Origin: Mesorhizobium sp. WSM2240
GTDB lineage: Bacteria; Pseudomonadota; Alphaproteobacteria; Rhizobiales; Rhizobiaceae
NCBI RefSeq assembly: GCF_040438645.1
Contig: NZ_CP159253.1
Location: 1,054,001-1,118,000, forward strand
Direction: 5' to 3'
Length of the DNA: 64,000 nt
Shown: positions 18,176 through 28,139 of the stretch, piece after piece
How positions within the stretch are numbered: the first letter of the stretch is position 1
Layout: each line of letters starts with the position of its first letter
Notes under the pieces: model-generated
Seen by the model: only the letters and a program-made list of their open reading frames with translations
What the model was told of the DNA's origin: nothing
The model's database searches: none
Translations under genes and position numbers: made by a program

Positions 18176-18758
18176 CCTCGCACACCGCGTAGATGATGGT
18201 GCCGTATGTTTCGAAGCCTGGGTCTGAGAGCCGTTGGGAGCGCAGGTACGGCAGAAGGATCGGCGTGATGTTCTCCTGCACGTCGAGATCTGCCGTTGTG
18301 TGCCATTCAGCGCGATCCATCAGCAGTACGGTGTGCGCCCTTGCGACACGGGGCTGATCTCGCCAAGCTGGAGCTGCATGGCTTCGGTGTCGGCATGTGG
18401 CAAGGCCAAGGCAGCATCTTTACCGCGTGTCGGGAAGAGGGCGCCGAACAGACAGGCGTTCTTCTGGCGTTGGTGAGCGAGTTGTCGGGAACGCGTGCCA
18501 TGTCTTGCCCATTGGCGAACCAAGCCGTTTTTCTGCGAGAATCCCATCCGGCCCGGCTTCGTTGAATCGGTGTGCCCAATCGCGCTGGCTCTGCCGGTCC
18601 ATCCCGCCGATCCTGGCCGCGTCTGCCCGACTCATCGCGTCAAGCGCCTCCGCCAGCGAAAGCAAACGCTGCTCTGCCGCGCGTCCTTCGAAGCCCGTGT
18701 CAACCGGGCGAAACTCCGAGGCCGAATAGTCTGCCCGCAATTGAACTGCTGATCCCAT
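18176..18758 (-). pseudogene. IS630-family transposase, multiply disrupted
   Basis: On the minus strand the start reads MGSAVQLRADYSASEFR with the helix-turn-helix block ALDAMSRADAARIGGMDRQS, typical of IS630. After a deletion and frame changes, a second frame gives NACLFGALFPTRGKDAALAL and PHADTEAMQLQLGEIS. A third gives VLLMDRAEWHTTADLDVQE followed by NITPILLPYLRSQRLSDPG. The order matches an IS630 DDE transposase with at least two indels and internal loss. It is non-functional. Confidence 0.78.
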
Positions 18759-18903
18759 AGGCGAATACCCTTCGCTCCAAACCATCATAAACCGATCGCG
18801 TAGGAATCGCGGAGCGAGTCACAAATCGGCAACGCTGAGACCATATGATCGCCCAAGCGGTGTGGCTCTACGTTCGGTTCCGCTCAGCCGTGGCGGAGCC
18901 ATG

Positions 18904-18962
18904 GCCTGAAATCAATCCGCAGGGCAGAGCGTATCGCGCGTATCCCGAGTTCAAGTTAAGGT
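18904..18962 (+). repeat. Left copy of an inverted repeat flanking the P1 peptidase gene
   Basis: About 58 bp here match, at roughly 80 percent by eye, the reverse complement of 20407-20462. The shared core is GGCAGAGCGT followed by GCGTATCCCGAGTTCA. The two copies bracket the peptidase gene at 19052-20182. I cannot identify the source gene. Confidence 0.5.
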
Positions 18963-19051
18963 GACATCGCCCTCGACAGGCACCTCGCCGATCAGTTGGA
19001 AGACCTGATGAAGGCAGCGTAACAGCGTCTGCTGAGGCCCTTCCGTTCGGA

Positions 19052-20182
19052 TCATGCGCTCAGTCGTCCATAGTTGTACATGACCTGTTTTAAAGCGTCG
19101 TGGTCGATAGCTGCAACACGCCGATTCTCGCGCCCCACCATGGGCTCGGCTGCCACCATGGCATTGATAATTGCCTCCTCCACGGATTGCGCCGTCGCTT
19201 CGAACAGTGTGTCGAGCTTATTGTTCGGTATGAATGCGAGGTCGCCCATTGCGGGCGCGGCCGCCGACTCACTCTTGGTGAGGTTTGCTGTTGAGAAGGC
19301 AAGACACAGATCGCCAGAGCCGTCTCCTGACGGTGTACCGGTGCGGCCGATGCCGAGGCCGGCGCGCCGAGCGATCCGTTCCAGTTGAGTGGGCATAAGT
19401 GGTGCGTTGGTCGCAACGACGACGATGATCGAGCCCTGCTCGCGGACCCAGAGCCGGTCCCCAGTTAAGTGTTCGCCAACCGGGACGCCAAGAACCTTCA
19501 AGAGGGGACGAATGCCAAAATTCGCCTGCACAAGGCACCCGATCGTGTAGCTCTCACCGAGCAGTTCTATGACGCGGGACGACGTTCCTGTGCCTCCCTT
19601 AAACTCGAAGCAGATCATCCCGGTCCCCCCGCCAACACTGCCCTCGGCCAAAGGCCCGTTGGACGCGCTATTGAGAGCCTGCATCACATGCCCTGGAGTG
19701 ACATGGAAGGCGTTCATGTTGTTGAGATAGGAGTCGCATGTCTCTGCTACGACAGGCAGCATCCAACTATAAGCCCCAAACCCTGTATCGGGCTTCTCAA
19801 TCATCCATTGCAACATCGCCTGATGAACGGTTCCAAGGCTATGGGTGTTCGTGATGCCAATAGGCCCTAAAAGATATCCAGCTTCCTTAATCCAGTGTGT
19901 GCCCGTCATCTCGCCGTTTCCGTTTAGCGAGTGAAAGCCTGCCCAAACCGGGGCCCTCAGAGGCCCAGAGCGGCCCCGCGGCAGAATTGCTGTGACCCCC
20001 GTGCGCGCCGATCGATTGCTCGATCCAGGTGGATCGCTTATCACGGTGGCATAGCCCACTTCCACACCGACAACATCGGTAATGGCGTTGAGAGGTCCGG
20101 TCTTTCCGGCAAACGGCAGTCCCAGATCGCGTGCCCGCAGCTTTGCCGAGGCTCCGGACATCGAACTCTTATCGGCTTTCAT
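19052..20182 (-). CDS. P1/S58-family aminopeptidase (DmpA-like)
   Basis: Self-processing N-terminal-nucleophile aminopeptidase of 376 residues, about the size of DmpA. In DmpA, autocleavage between G249 and S250 frees the nucleophilic serine; here EQGSIIVVVATNAPL places G250-S251 at the same position. The substrate-pocket block GSVGGGTGMICFEFKGGTGT (about 181-200) and the terminal GDLCLAFSTAN are conserved. It cleaves N-terminal residues, including D- or beta-amino acids in some members. It lies downstream of, and in the same direction as, the broken ABC operon at 20.8-32.4 kb, so it may once have processed the imported peptide. The gene itself looks intact. Confidence 0.88.
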   Translation of the reverse strand: MKADKSSMSGASAKLRARDLGLPFAGKTGPLNAITDVVGVEVGYATVISDPPGSSNRSARTGVTAILPRGRSGPLRAPVWAGFHSLNGNGEMTGTHWIKEAGYLLGPIGITNTHSLGTVHQAMLQWMIEKPDTGFGAYSWMLPVVAETCDSYLNNMNAFHVTPGHVMQALNSASNGPLAEGSVGGGTGMICFEFKGGTGTSSRVIELLGESYTIGCLVQANFGIRPLLKVLGVPVGEHLTGDRLWVREQGSIIVVVATNAPLMPTQLERIARRAGLGIGRTGTPSGDGSGDLCLAFSTANLTKSESAAAPAMGDLAFIPNNKLDTLFEATAQSVEEAIINAMVAAEPMVGRENRRVAAIDHDALKQVMYNYGRLSA

Positions 20183-20406
20183 TAAGAGTGTCCTCTTTGG
20201 CCAAGTTTTTCGTCTGTTTCACTATGCCGACTCCAAGTGTCCGCGCCGGCTCGGCTTACGAGCCTAATTCCAATGTCTACCAAGTATGGGTCAGCTGCGA
20301 TTGAATTCGCCAATATAATCTCCCGCGCGGAGCCATCGCGCTTTTAGATGGCTGCCGCTTGCTTCAAAATGCCGAATGCCCTCTCGATGTGCATACCGGG
20401 GCACGT

Positions 20407-20462
20407 ACCTCTGCCTGAACTCGGGATACGCGGACGCTCTGCCTTGCAGGTTGATCTGAGGC
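20407..20462 (-). repeat. Right copy of the inverted repeat flanking the P1 peptidase gene
   Basis: Reverse-complement partner of 18904-18962. Read on minus, the frame contains SPQINLQGRASAYPEFRQR, while the left copy read on plus contains PEINPQGRAYRAYPEFKLR, so both derive from the same unidentified coding sequence. Confidence 0.5.
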
Positions 20463-20585
20463 GAGTTTTCCAATCCGCGATCGCTTGGAGCAGGAAGAAC
20501 CCCAGCCGGCAGGTGACCCAATACCCTTCATCGGGGATGCCCCCCGGCACGATGCAATGGAGATGGGCGTGAATAAGTGCAGGCG
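20463..20585 (-). pseudogene. IS91-family transposase scrap
   Basis: The minus frame reads LIHAHLHCIVPGG followed by EGYWVTCRLGFFLLQAIADW. The HxHLHCxVPGG signature belongs to the HUH/Y2 transposases of IS91-like elements, which transpose by rolling circle. Only about 40 residues remain. Confidence 0.65.
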
Positions 20586-20597
20586 CGGCAACGGAGG

Positions 20598-20745
20598 CTG
20601 TGGAGCTGCGCCGAGAGGCGCGCGTTGGTCGATTTGGGGAGCGCGGCGGGGGAGTCGGTGACCGAGGTCGCGCATGTGTTCGGCACAGCTGCATCCCAGC
20701 TCTATGCATAGCGCAAGTAGATGGCAGGCGGCGAGCTCGATGCAT
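20598..20745 (+). pseudogene. IS66/IS3-type accessory ORF scrap (helix-turn-helix)
   Basis: One plus frame reads RALVDLGSAAGESVTEVAHV followed by FGTAASQLYA and two stops. This resembles the helix-turn-helix of IS66 TnpA-like ORFs (GESVTxVAxxxGxxxSQLYxWR). It is clearly broken. Confidence 0.5.
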
Positions 20746-20791
20746 CAGCCTAAAGAACGAAGCGAGCCCCCTGATACTGAACGCTCCGTCC

Positions 20792-21688
20792 TCAAGCCTC
20801 GGTTGCTGGACGCGCGCGTTGAAGGCCCAGCGTCGATCTCCACCCCGTAGCGAAGAGGATCATTAGGATAAACAGGGGCAAAAGAACCAATAGAGTCGCT
20901 ACTGCGGCAATTGTCGGGTCGATCTGGTGACGAATATCCTCCCACATCTTTAGAGGCAGGGTGCGTATCGAGATACCTGCTACCAAAGACGTAATGACGA
21001 CCTCATCAAAGGAGTGAAGGAAAGCGAACACAGCGCCGCCGATAATACCCAGCCGAATCAGCGGCAGCGTCACCCTGATGAAGGTCTGCAGCGGTCCAGT
21101 CCGCATGCTCATGGCTGCCTGCTCCAGCTGAGGGTCGAAATTCGCCAGCGACGCCGAGACGATCACAAGCACGTATCCGATGGCTCCGATGGTATGCGCC
21201 AGGACAATGCCGGTGATTGAACCGAGCAGCCCGAGTTTGACTAGCCCCAGATAGGTCGCTATGCCGACTATGATAGCCGGAAATGTGATCGGCGCCAGCA
21301 TCACCATGGTCAGGAAGCTGCGCAGGTGCGGAAGGGTGCGGTTGAGCCCGACGGCCGCAAGCGTGCCGACAATGGTCGACAAGATGACAACCATAGCGCC
21401 GACCTGGGTGCTGGTCCAGGCGGCGGCGTACCATGCCGGATCACCAAGGAAGGATCTATACCACTGCAGTGAAAAACCCGAGGGAGGGAATTCCAAATAC
21501 TTGCCGGCACTGAAGGACATGATGACGACGAGAAGCTCTGGAAACAGCAGGGAGCACATAACGAGCGCGAGAAACGTTTCGCCGACTAACTGCGGCCAAC
21601 GGCTGTCACCACCTGCTCGGTAGAGCTGTGCCATCCAACGTTTAGCCCGATAGGGAATAAAAAACTCACCGACAGAGCGCTTCATCAT
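20792..21688 (-). CDS. ABC transporter permease (PotC-like)
   Basis: Inner-membrane permease of about 298 residues with six hydrophobic segments. The start at 21688 (MMKRSVGEFF) is preferred because the upstream in-frame stretch to 21784 is the tail of the preceding permease. The coupling-loop motif is EQAAMSMRTGPLQTFIRVTLP, and the region LHSFDEVVITSLVAGISIRT is typical of PotC/spermidine-putrescine-type importers. This frame is intact, but every other gene of the operon is broken, so the transporter cannot work. It is the last operon gene; IS scraps follow. Confidence 0.82.
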   Translation of the reverse strand: MMKRSVGEFFIPYRAKRWMAQLYRAGGDSRWPQLVGETFLALVMCSLLFPELLVVIMSFSAGKYLEFPPSGFSLQWYRSFLGDPAWYAAAWTSTQVGAMVVILSTIVGTLAAVGLNRTLPHLRSFLTMVMLAPITFPAIIVGIATYLGLVKLGLLGSITGIVLAHTIGAIGYVLVIVSASLANFDPQLEQAAMSMRTGPLQTFIRVTLPLIRLGIIGGAVFAFLHSFDEVVITSLVAGISIRTLPLKMWEDIRHQIDPTIAAVATLLVLLPLFILMILFATGWRSTLGLQRARPATEA

Positions 21689-22566
21689 GGCGAATAAAGG
21701 GGAAAGACTGTGCCGTGACTTCAGCGATGGTTGCACCGTGCGGCGCGACGTGCCTGAAAGATCAAGCCCGACTATGGCGAGCATGACGATGGCGACCGCC
21801 AGGAGACAAAGGCCGAGGCGGCGAGAGGTCCCATGTCAAACGAGCTACGGACCTGCGACGCAATGAAGGTCGATAGCATGGCATCTCCCAACGCCGAGTG
21901 CCGCCGGCGTGATGTAGAACCCGAGGCAGATCACAAAAACCAACATACAGCCGCTGCGCACTCCCGGCATGCTGAGCGGGAAGAAAACGCGCCAGAAAGC
22001 GGTGGACGGTCGCGCGCCCATACTGCGAGCCGCTGACATAAGCGATTTGTCGATGCCCATCATGACACTGACCAGAGGCAGGATCATCATAGGAAGCATG
22101 ATGTGCACCATTCCGATATAGACGGCCATGCGGTTGTAGATGAGCGGCAGCGGACTGGAGATAAGTCCGTGGTCAAGCAGCAAATTGTTTATCAGGCCGC
22201 CATCGCCAAGAATAACGATCCACGCATAGGTCCGCACCAGCCCACTGGTCAGATACGGCACAAGCACGAGCACAATAAGCGCCATGCGTAGCTGTTTGGA
22301 GGCGGCCGCGATCAGATAGGCCGTGGGATAGCCGACTAGGAGGCAGATTGCAGTTGCTACCACACTAATCTCAATGGTCTGTAGGAGAACGCGAACATTT
22401 GCCGGCGGGCCGAAAAACGCCTCATAATTGGCGCCGAAAAAGCCGGTGCGTTAAAGCTGATCAGGAATAGCTGAACGATTGGTATCCCGAATACAATGAG
22501 AAGCACAGCGAGGGCTGGCCCTGTGAGAGCGATGGGCATTCGGCCGAATTCCCGAAGCGTCTTCAT
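21689..22566 (-). pseudogene. ABC transporter permease (PotB-like), frameshifted
   Basis: It starts at 22566 with MKTLREFGRMPIALTGPALA. A slip near 22440 moves the frame to one reading VVATAICLLVGYPTAYLIAA and ending FYITPAALG (22363-21845). A second slip near 21885 and a third near 21795 bring it to VMLAIVGLDLSGTS. The pieces in order make one PotB-like permease with the EAA-type block SAARSMGARPSTAFWRVFFP. At least three indels make it non-functional. Its last frame runs on without a stop toward permease 2. Confidence 0.75.
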
Positions 22567-22573
22567 GGGAATC

Positions 22574-22686
22574 TCACGCCGCGACAAAGCGAATGTCGGA
22601 CCGCAGCCAGTTGAGGCGTACCTCTTCGCCAGGTCTGAAAATCGGTTGGTCCGCAGCCACGTGCTCGCGAACAATGACCACACTGT
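22574..22686 (-). pseudogene. ABC transporter ATP-binding protein, 3' fragment (PotA-like)
   Basis: This is the C-terminal TOBE-domain tail, read on minus as VVIVREHVAADQPIFRPGEE and ending DIRFVAA at the stop 22574-22576. The matching front part is at 31091-31627. Joining the two across the IS21 insertion through one copy of ACACTGT gives VRAGDSVVIVREHV in one frame, which shows that this was a single gene. Confidence 0.85.
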
Positions 22687-22806
22687 TGCGCATTTCGCTG
22701 ATTGTGAGCAGCCATTTCACGCGATGGTGAGCGCTCATTTCATTTGATCGTGAGCAGGTATTTCACGCGATCATGAGCGGCCGCTTCGACCGTCCTGTTC
22801 ATTGAT

Positions 22807-22940
22807 TCAGGTGTTTGCGGCTGCGTCAAGAGCGTGGGCGCGAGCGTTGTGTTTTCGCATGCTTTCTCCGGTGAGTTGAAGGCGGTGAGCGTTGTGAACG
22901 AGACGATCCAGAATCGCATCACCGAGGGTGGGATCACCGA
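22807..22940 (-). pseudogene. istB: istB, 3' fragment
   Basis: The minus frame reads [20 protein letters not shown] and [20 protein letters not shown] with a stop at 22807-22809, the standard IstB C-terminus. It is separated from the rest of istB (25563-26194) by the first recombinase element. Joining at the shared TCGG (minus strand) restores [16 protein letters not shown]. Confidence 0.8.
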
Positions 22941-22945
22941 AGTTG

Positions 22946-25051
22946 TCATGACGCCTCCTTCTTTGATCGCCTGGTGCGTGCGATCCGTGTCCGCAGGGTG
23001 TTGATCTGCTCGTCTGAGAGTTCGATTTGCCACGGCTGCCCGTTCGTGAGCTGCCGCCCCTTGAGCCAGCCGCGTGCGAGATAGTCGAAGACGGTTTGTG
23101 GTGTTACGCCCAGAGCGGCCGCCGACCCTTGAACAGAGTAGGTTCCATCTGGCCAGCGGTCGGGATTGGCGCTCGTCCCGTTGATCTTGACGGTGGGGAT
23201 GCCCCAACGTGTCCGCAGAAGCCAGACATTCTCACCTTTGAACGCGCAACCGCGTGCTGCGACAAAGCCTTCCGCGTTCAAGGTCGCCGCGATCTCCTTG
23301 TCCATTTTACCCGCGGCGTTGAGTTCGATCACTCGGCTCCGCAGCCGCTCCAGATCAATGTAGTCACCATAGGTGTGGACCCGCCTTTGGAGAGAGTGCT
23401 CGCTTGTCGCTCCCGTCTGCCACAGGATCTTGAACCAGACCTGGCCCTGGAAGCGCTTTTGGTCGAGGACGACCTCGCCAATGATGAGACGCAAAATGCC
23501 CTTTCGCTCGGCCGATGTTGTGGAAGAAGAGTGCCAGATGCCGGGCAGATCTTCGCCCAGCTTTTGCAGCGCCTCGCGATCCGGCTCGTTCAAGACCAGG
23601 GGCTCGTCATCTCGCCACCGTTCGTAATCGTGTTCGATCGCCTCGGCGGCGCGAAGCTTCTCTTCCCAGACGCGCTCCAGTGAACGCGCCACCAGGCGGT
23701 TCTCCGGCTCGACCGCATCATATTGACGCCGCGCTCTTTCCGCCTCATAGCGCGCCCGCTCGCGCCGCAGCGCCCACTGCCGCTCAAGCTGTCGCGTCTC
23801 CTCTTCGATCTGCCCCAGTGCGGCGATGGCGATGGCGATCTTGTCCGGCGTCAAGGCCTCGAGCAGAATGCTTTCGACATGCGCATCGACGGGCAATGCC
23901 CGCACTTCCTGGCATAGCGGCCCCCCGTCCTGATCGCGGTCGGCGCGACACGTGTAGACAGGGTAGTCGCCCGCAGGGCCGCTATAGCGTAGGCTCATCC
24001 GGCGCCCGCACCGTCCACAAACAGCGATACCCTGCAGCAGTGCCGCTCCCTTGCGCGGCACGCCCGAATGGCCGGCTTCGTAGCGGTTGATGTTGTTGGC
24101 CAGTCGCCTCTGGTTCTCCATGAACTCCTCCCAGCCGATATAACCAGGATGGGCAGCCTGAAGGCAAACCTCCCAGTCCGCGATGGCGACCTTGGTCGTC
24201 CTCGGGCGATAAACGCCATGGCGAATCCGCCCGCCTTCCACCCGCCGCCGGCCATAGACATACGCTCCGGCATAGGCAGGATTTTGGAGAATGCTGAGAA
24301 CCCGTGAACTGTCGGCCTGGCGCCACACGACATCATGCGGCGCCGGGCCGAGAAGGGGACGCACGGGCAGCGGCAAGCCGTTCTTTCGCAGGTAGCGCAT
24401 CACGGCCCGCGCACTTCGAAGCTCGCGGAACTTGGCGAAGACGAGGCAGAGCCTTGCCTGCACTTGCTCATCGGGATTGAGAATGATCTCGCCCGAGCGA
24501 TCATGAGCCAGTCCGGCGGGAACGGGAAGGCGTAGCTCACCACGCGCCGCCTTCTGACGCTCGCCCTGATGGAGGCGCTGCCTGATCTGGTGCAGCTCCG
24601 CTTCGCTCATGATGCCGGACAAACCGAGCAGCAGGCGGTCATGGTAAGCGCAGGGATCGTAGAGACGTTCGCCGTCGGCAATGATGACGCCGAAGAGCGA
24701 GCACAAATCGAGGAGTTGATGCCAATCGCGGTTGTTGCGAGCAAGGCGGGAGGCATCGAGGCTGATGACAAGGCCGGCATTCCCCAGTCCGATCTCGGCG
24801 ATCAGCTTCTTGAAGCCCACCCGCTCGACGGTCCCGGCTCCGGATTTGCCAAGATCTTCGTCGATGACATGCACACGCTCATGCGGCCAGCCAAGAGCGA
24901 CCGCGCGATCGACGAGACGGTACTGCAACTCCGTGCTTTCCTGATGATGCCGCACCTGGTTCACGGAAGACTGGCGGACGTAAATGTAAGCGAGCTTGCC
25001 GCGATGCGCAGCAGTGACGCACTCGTCCGGTCTATTCGATGCTCTCAACAT
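22946..25051 (-). CDS. Large serine recombinase (element 1)
   Basis: Site-specific recombinase of 701 residues. The N-terminal resolvase domain has YIYVRQSS with the nucleophilic serine, then DEDLGKSG and the [17 protein letters not shown] helix region. The recombinase domain includes [21 protein letters not shown] zinc ribbon follows (CGRCGRRM .. YTCRADRD .. C), then a coiled-coil around [20 protein letters not shown], and a C-terminal MerR-like helix-turn-helix ([19 protein letters not shown]). The frame is complete and looks active. Its start overlaps the end of the DUF5372-type gene by 7 bp. It is homologous to the broken recombinases at 28132 and 37787. Confidence 0.92.
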   Translation of the reverse strand: MLRASNRPDECVTAAHRGKLAYIYVRQSSVNQVRHHQESTELQYRLVDRAVALGWPHERVHVIDEDLGKSGAGTVERVGFKKLIAEIGLGNAGLVISLDASRLARNNRDWHQLLDLCSLFGVIIADGERLYDPCAYHDRLLLGLSGIMSEAELHQIRQRLHQGERQKAARGELRLPVPAGLAHDRSGEIILNPDEQVQARLCLVFAKFRELRSARAVMRYLRKNGLPLPVRPLLGPAPHDVVWRQADSSRVLSILQNPAYAGAYVYGRRRVEGGRIRHGVYRPRTTKVAIADWEVCLQAAHPGYIGWEEFMENQRRLANNINRYEAGHSGVPRKGAALLQGIAVCGRCGRRMSLRYSGPAGDYPVYTCRADRDQDGGPLCQEVRALPVDAHVESILLEALTPDKIAIAIAALGQIEEETRQLERQWALRRERARYEAERARRQYDAVEPENRLVARSLERVWEEKLRAAEAIEHDYERWRDDEPLVLNEPDREALQKLGEDLPGIWHSSSTTSAERKGILRLIIGEVVLDQKRFQGQVWFKILWQTGATSEHSLQRRVHTYGDYIDLERLRSRVIELNAAGKMDKEIAATLNAEGFVAARGCAFKGENVWLLRTRWGIPTVKINGTSANPDRWPDGTYSVQGSAAALGVTPQTVFDYLARGWLKGRQLTNGQPWQIELSDEQINTLRTRIARTRRSKKEAS

Positions 25052-25524
25052 GCCGATCCGCCGCTGTCGGCGCGCCCGTCGATCGCATCCGCAAGAGAAG
25101 TCGCGCGAGGCTTTGCGCGATCTGCTTCTGCGTCTCCCCCGGCAAGTTGAGCCAAAGGCTCGGGAGTGTTGTCATGTCCGGGTTCGGAAGTTCGGTGAGG
25201 GTCTGGGACGCTACGCGGTACAGATTCGACTGTATATTCATCGCGAATCACCTCCTCGATACGGGAGGCCAAGGTGCTGTTCAAATGGTGCATCAATGTG
25301 AGCAGCGTTCGGACGTTGATGCGGGCCAACGATTTCGACGCGCCTTGTTCTTCCGGTGACGCCGCTGCAAGGTCGGTCACCGAGCGCCGAATTGAGCGGC
25401 GGCGTCCGTCAGGCAGTCGAACAACGACGAAAGCCGGACCGCGCGCAGAACGGGACGTCACGAGCTCCAGACGCTGACCCGCAAGGCCGTGACGCGGGTC
25501 GATAACCGTCAAATGAGACACCAC
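25045..25524 (-). CDS. DUF5372-type accessory protein (element 1)
   Basis: A 159-residue protein of unknown function encoded just before the recombinase and overlapping its start by 7 bp. The N-terminus MVSHLTVIDPRHGLAGQRLE LV, followed by RGPAFVVVRLPDGRRRSIRR, resembles the second copy at 27013-27300 ([18 protein letters not shown] .. [10 protein letters not shown]). It is small and soluble, with no catalytic motif visible. Its strict pairing with the recombinase in two elements suggests a role as a recombination directionality or regulatory factor; that is inference. Confidence 0.7.
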   Translation of the reverse strand: MVSHLTVIDPRHGLAGQRLELVTSRSARGPAFVVVRLPDGRRRSIRRSVTDLAAASPEEQGASKSLARINVRTLLTLMHHLNSTLASRIEEVIRDEYTVESVPRSVPDPHRTSEPGHDNTPEPLAQLAGGDAEADRAKPRATSLADAIDGRADSGGSAC

Positions 25525-25562
25525 CCCGTCGAGAATGGCGGCAGTATCCGATGTTTGGTTCG

Positions 25563-26194
25563 CCGATGACGTCGTGCCAGTGCTGCACGGGGATTTGGCT
25601 GGTTACGATGGTCGAAGCGCGGCCATGGCGATCATCGAGAATTTCCAGGAGGTCGCGGCGCTCGGCAGCGTTGAGAACGGACAGGCCCCAGTCGTCGAGG
25701 ATGAGCAGCTGAACGCGCCCGAGTGTCTTGAGCAGACGGCCATAGCGTCCATCGCCCCGCGCCAGGGCGAGCGCCTCGAACAGGCGCGGGACACGATGAT
25801 AGAGGACCGAGTGATTGTCGCGGCAAGCTTTGTGGCCGAGCGCGCAGGCAAGCCAACTCTTGCCCAGGCCGGTTGCGCCGGTGACAAGCAAGTTCTCGTG
25901 GCGGTCGATCCAGTCGCCGCTGACGAGCCTGGCGAAGACGGCGCGGTCGATGCCGCGCGGGGTGCGCAAATCGACATCCTCCACGCATGCGCTCTGGCGC
26001 AGCGCGGCGAATTTGAGGCGCGTCGTGAGCCGTTTGGTGTCGCGCTCGGCGGCTTCGCGGTCGACAAGCAGCCCGATGCGTTCCTCAAATGACAGGGCAT
26101 CGAGATCCGGTGATCGTCGTTGCTCCTCGAAGGCTTTGGCCATTCCGGTCAGGCCAAGTGCGATCAGCCGTTCATGGGTGGGATGGGTGAGCAT
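25563..26194 (-). pseudogene. istB: istB, 5' part (AAA+ ATPase of IS21)
   Basis: IstB helper ATPase, which delivers target DNA to IstA. It starts at 26194 (MLTHPTHERLIALGLTGMAK), 15 bp after the istA stop. Walker A is NLLVTGATGLGKSWLA and Walker B is VQLLILDDWG. The frame is native until HDVIGEP, where recombinase element 1 begins; beyond that the open frame to 25409 is foreign sequence. The C-terminus lies at 22807-22940. Confidence 0.85.
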
Positions 26195-26209
26195 TGGGTT
26201 CTCCCTGGT

Positions 26210-26986
26210 TCAGTGGAAATAGCCCTGACCGCGAATGTTGCCGTGGCGCAGGGGTTGGTGATCGGGCGTCTCGTCGAGGAAGCTGCGATCAAGGCCGTTC
26301 TTGAGGATCGAACGGATCGAGGCGACGGAGCGAGCCTTGATGAGGATGCCGCGTTGGCAGGCTGCATCGACACGCGCATCACCGTAACTCTTGGTCAGTG
26401 CCAGAATGCCGAGACAGGTGCGAAAGCCCTGCTCGGGGTGTGGCCGGTCAGCGATGACGGCCTCGAAGAAGGCGGCCGTGGAAGGACCGATCTTCTCGCC
26501 GGCAGCGATCAGACCTCCCGGCGTCCACTTGCCGTAGCGGCGATGCGCGCTTGGCATGTGATCGGCAACGGTCGTATGGCCGCGCCGGTTGGGCGCACGG
26601 GCGTGGCTGGCGATCCGCTGCCCCTTGTGGAAGATCTCGACGGTGTTGTCGGCGATGCGCACATCGACGAGCTCGCGAATGAGGCGGTAGGGCGTGGAGT
26701 ACCAGTGCCCGTCGACCTCGACGTGATAGTCGGGCGCGACGCGGCACCGCTTCCAGCGCGCAAAGAGGTATGGCTGGTCCGGCAGTTGTCCCAGCTTCGG
26801 CCTGTCGATCTCGGCGAAGAGTTCAGCGCGGCTGGAGCCGAAGCCGCGCATCTGGCGGGCATTGAGTTCGGCGACGAGCAGGCGGATGGCAACGTTCAGC
26901 TCCGCCAGGGAAAAGAAGCGCTGATTGCGCAGACGCGCCAAGACCCAGCGCTGGGCAATTTGCACGGCGACCTCAACTTTTGCCTT
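26210..26986 (-). pseudogene. istA: istA, 3' part
   Basis: C-terminal portion of the IS21 transposase. Downstream of the insertion the frame reads [20 protein letters not shown], with the catalytic glutamate of the DDE triad in KVE, followed by the [19 protein letters not shown] beta-barrel region. The stop is at 26210. Element 2 splits the gene between KDKA and KVE; the N-terminal part is at 30126-30895. Confidence 0.85.
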
Positions 26987-27012
26987 GGATAAAGCCGTCA
27001 ACTGCAGCCCGT

Positions 27013-27300
27013 GTGGGGACGACCGGCCTCACGGTCAGCATTACTCACCCATTCCGTCCGCTTAAAGGCCAGAGCTTCGAGATGATCAGCCGCAGCCCGC
27101 ATTGGGGCGAGGATCGGGTGATCTACCGGGCGGCGGACGGGACCTTGCCCACCATTGCCGCCGCAATGACGGACATGGAGCAGCCTGACGCATTCCGGCG
27201 CGTCGCGGCCGGGCGCGCGGCGTTCCGGACGGCCGACCTATTGGCTCTGCTCACGCTGCTGGATCGGATCTCTGCGCTGGTGGAGGCGGAGGATGCGTAA
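27013..27300 (+). CDS. DUF5372-type accessory protein (element 2)
   Basis: A 95-residue protein of unknown function. The GTG at 27013 is the first start inside the element; a TTG at 26980 lies in istA sequence. It begins [19 protein letters not shown], followed by [20 protein letters not shown], the same opening pattern as the element 1 protein. It precedes the helix-turn-helix gene and recombinase in the same direction. Confidence 0.65.
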   Translation: MGTTGLTVSITHPFRPLKGQSFEMISRSPHWGEDRVIYRAADGTLPTIAAAMTDMEQPDAFRRVAAGRAAFRTADLLALLTLLDRISALVEAEDA

Positions 27301-27388
27301 GGTTAAATACGCCGCCGGTGTAAGGCAAATTACGCCGCAACACCTGCTCAGGTACCGCAGCTATGCCCAGTGTTGCAGGATTTGGACG

Positions 27389-28139
27389 ATGGTCATGGCG
27401 AAGCCAAAGCCAGGACGACGCGACCCAAAAGCCGAGGCTTTGGCCCGCGACGGCGCACTCAACCCTCACCCCGAGGCCGTGCGCGACACGCTGTTTGCCG
27501 CCAATCCCTTCTTCGACGCCAGGGACCTTGTGCAGGTCCGCTACGAGATGGTGCGCCGCCATCAGGCCGATCGCGTGCCGATCAGCGACGTCGCCAGCGC
27601 CTTCGGGGTCTCGCGGCCAACCTTCTACAAAGCCCAGAGCGCCTTGGCCGACCAGGGCCTCGCCGGGCTGGTGCCCCGGCAGCGAGGTCCAAAGGGCGGA
27701 CACAAGATCTCTGCCGACGTCCTCGCCTACATCGACCAAATCAGGACGATGCGGCCCGACCTCACCGTGCCGCAATGTGTAGACGCTATCGCCACACGCT
27801 TTGGCGTCAGGGTGCACCGGCGAAGTCTGGAGCGGGCCATGGCGCCCAAAAAAAACGACTCGATCTGCCTTAACCGTCCGCGCGATCAGCCTCGTCGCCA
27901 CATACGAACAACTGCGCGCCGCGGTGCTCAGCGCCCGGCTGATCACCGGATCAGGACTCGTAATCCTGCACCGTCAAGGCATGGTCGCCTGGATCAGGGC
28001 CGCAACGACAACACCCAACTTTACGCCGCCTTGCCCGGTACATCGCCCCCCGTCGGCAGGCGCGATCGCTTCCAGCGAGCTCACCCTCATCCTTGCCAGC
28101 CTTGTTGTCACGCTAACCGCGGAGCCAGCACATGCCTGA
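27389..28139 (+). CDS. Helix-turn-helix protein of element 2, frame change at an A8 run
   Basis: It starts at 27389 (AGGA at 27377-27380). Residues 60-100 contain VPISDVASAFGVSRPTFYKA, a clear helix-turn-helix, followed by GLVPRQRGPKGGHKISADVL. At the homopolymer A8 (27848-27855) the frame must move by one base to continue TTRSALTVRAISLVATYEQL and LRAAVLSARLITGSGLVILH, ending PAHA at 28139. That stop overlaps the recombinase ATG at 28132, which supports the shifted frame as the native one. Either an extra A has broken the gene or slippage on A8 is used. It probably binds element ends; function is inferred. Confidence 0.6.

Larger units (their letters stand above)
22941..25566 (-). mobile_element. 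Serine-recombinase element 1 (in istB)
   Basis: A compact unit of about 2.63 kb made of one DUF5372-type gene and one large serine recombinase, with almost no other sequence. It splits istB. The junctions share CCGA on the plus strand (22937-22940 and 25563-25566); an alternative CCGA pair at 22922-22925 and 25548-25551 gives the same length. The recombinase stop lies about 5 bp inside one end, and the DUF5372 start about 40 bp inside the other. The short shared sequence fits a site-specific crossover rather than IS-type duplication. Confidence 0.75.

Noticed and set aside
24569..25150. 193-codon plus-strand frame opposite the recombinase
   Set aside because: It is antisense to the resolvase catalytic domain and has low-complexity composition.
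26120..26992. 290-codon plus-strand frame opposite istA
   Set aside because: The minus strand carries conserved IstA sequence; the plus frame has no homology I can recognise.
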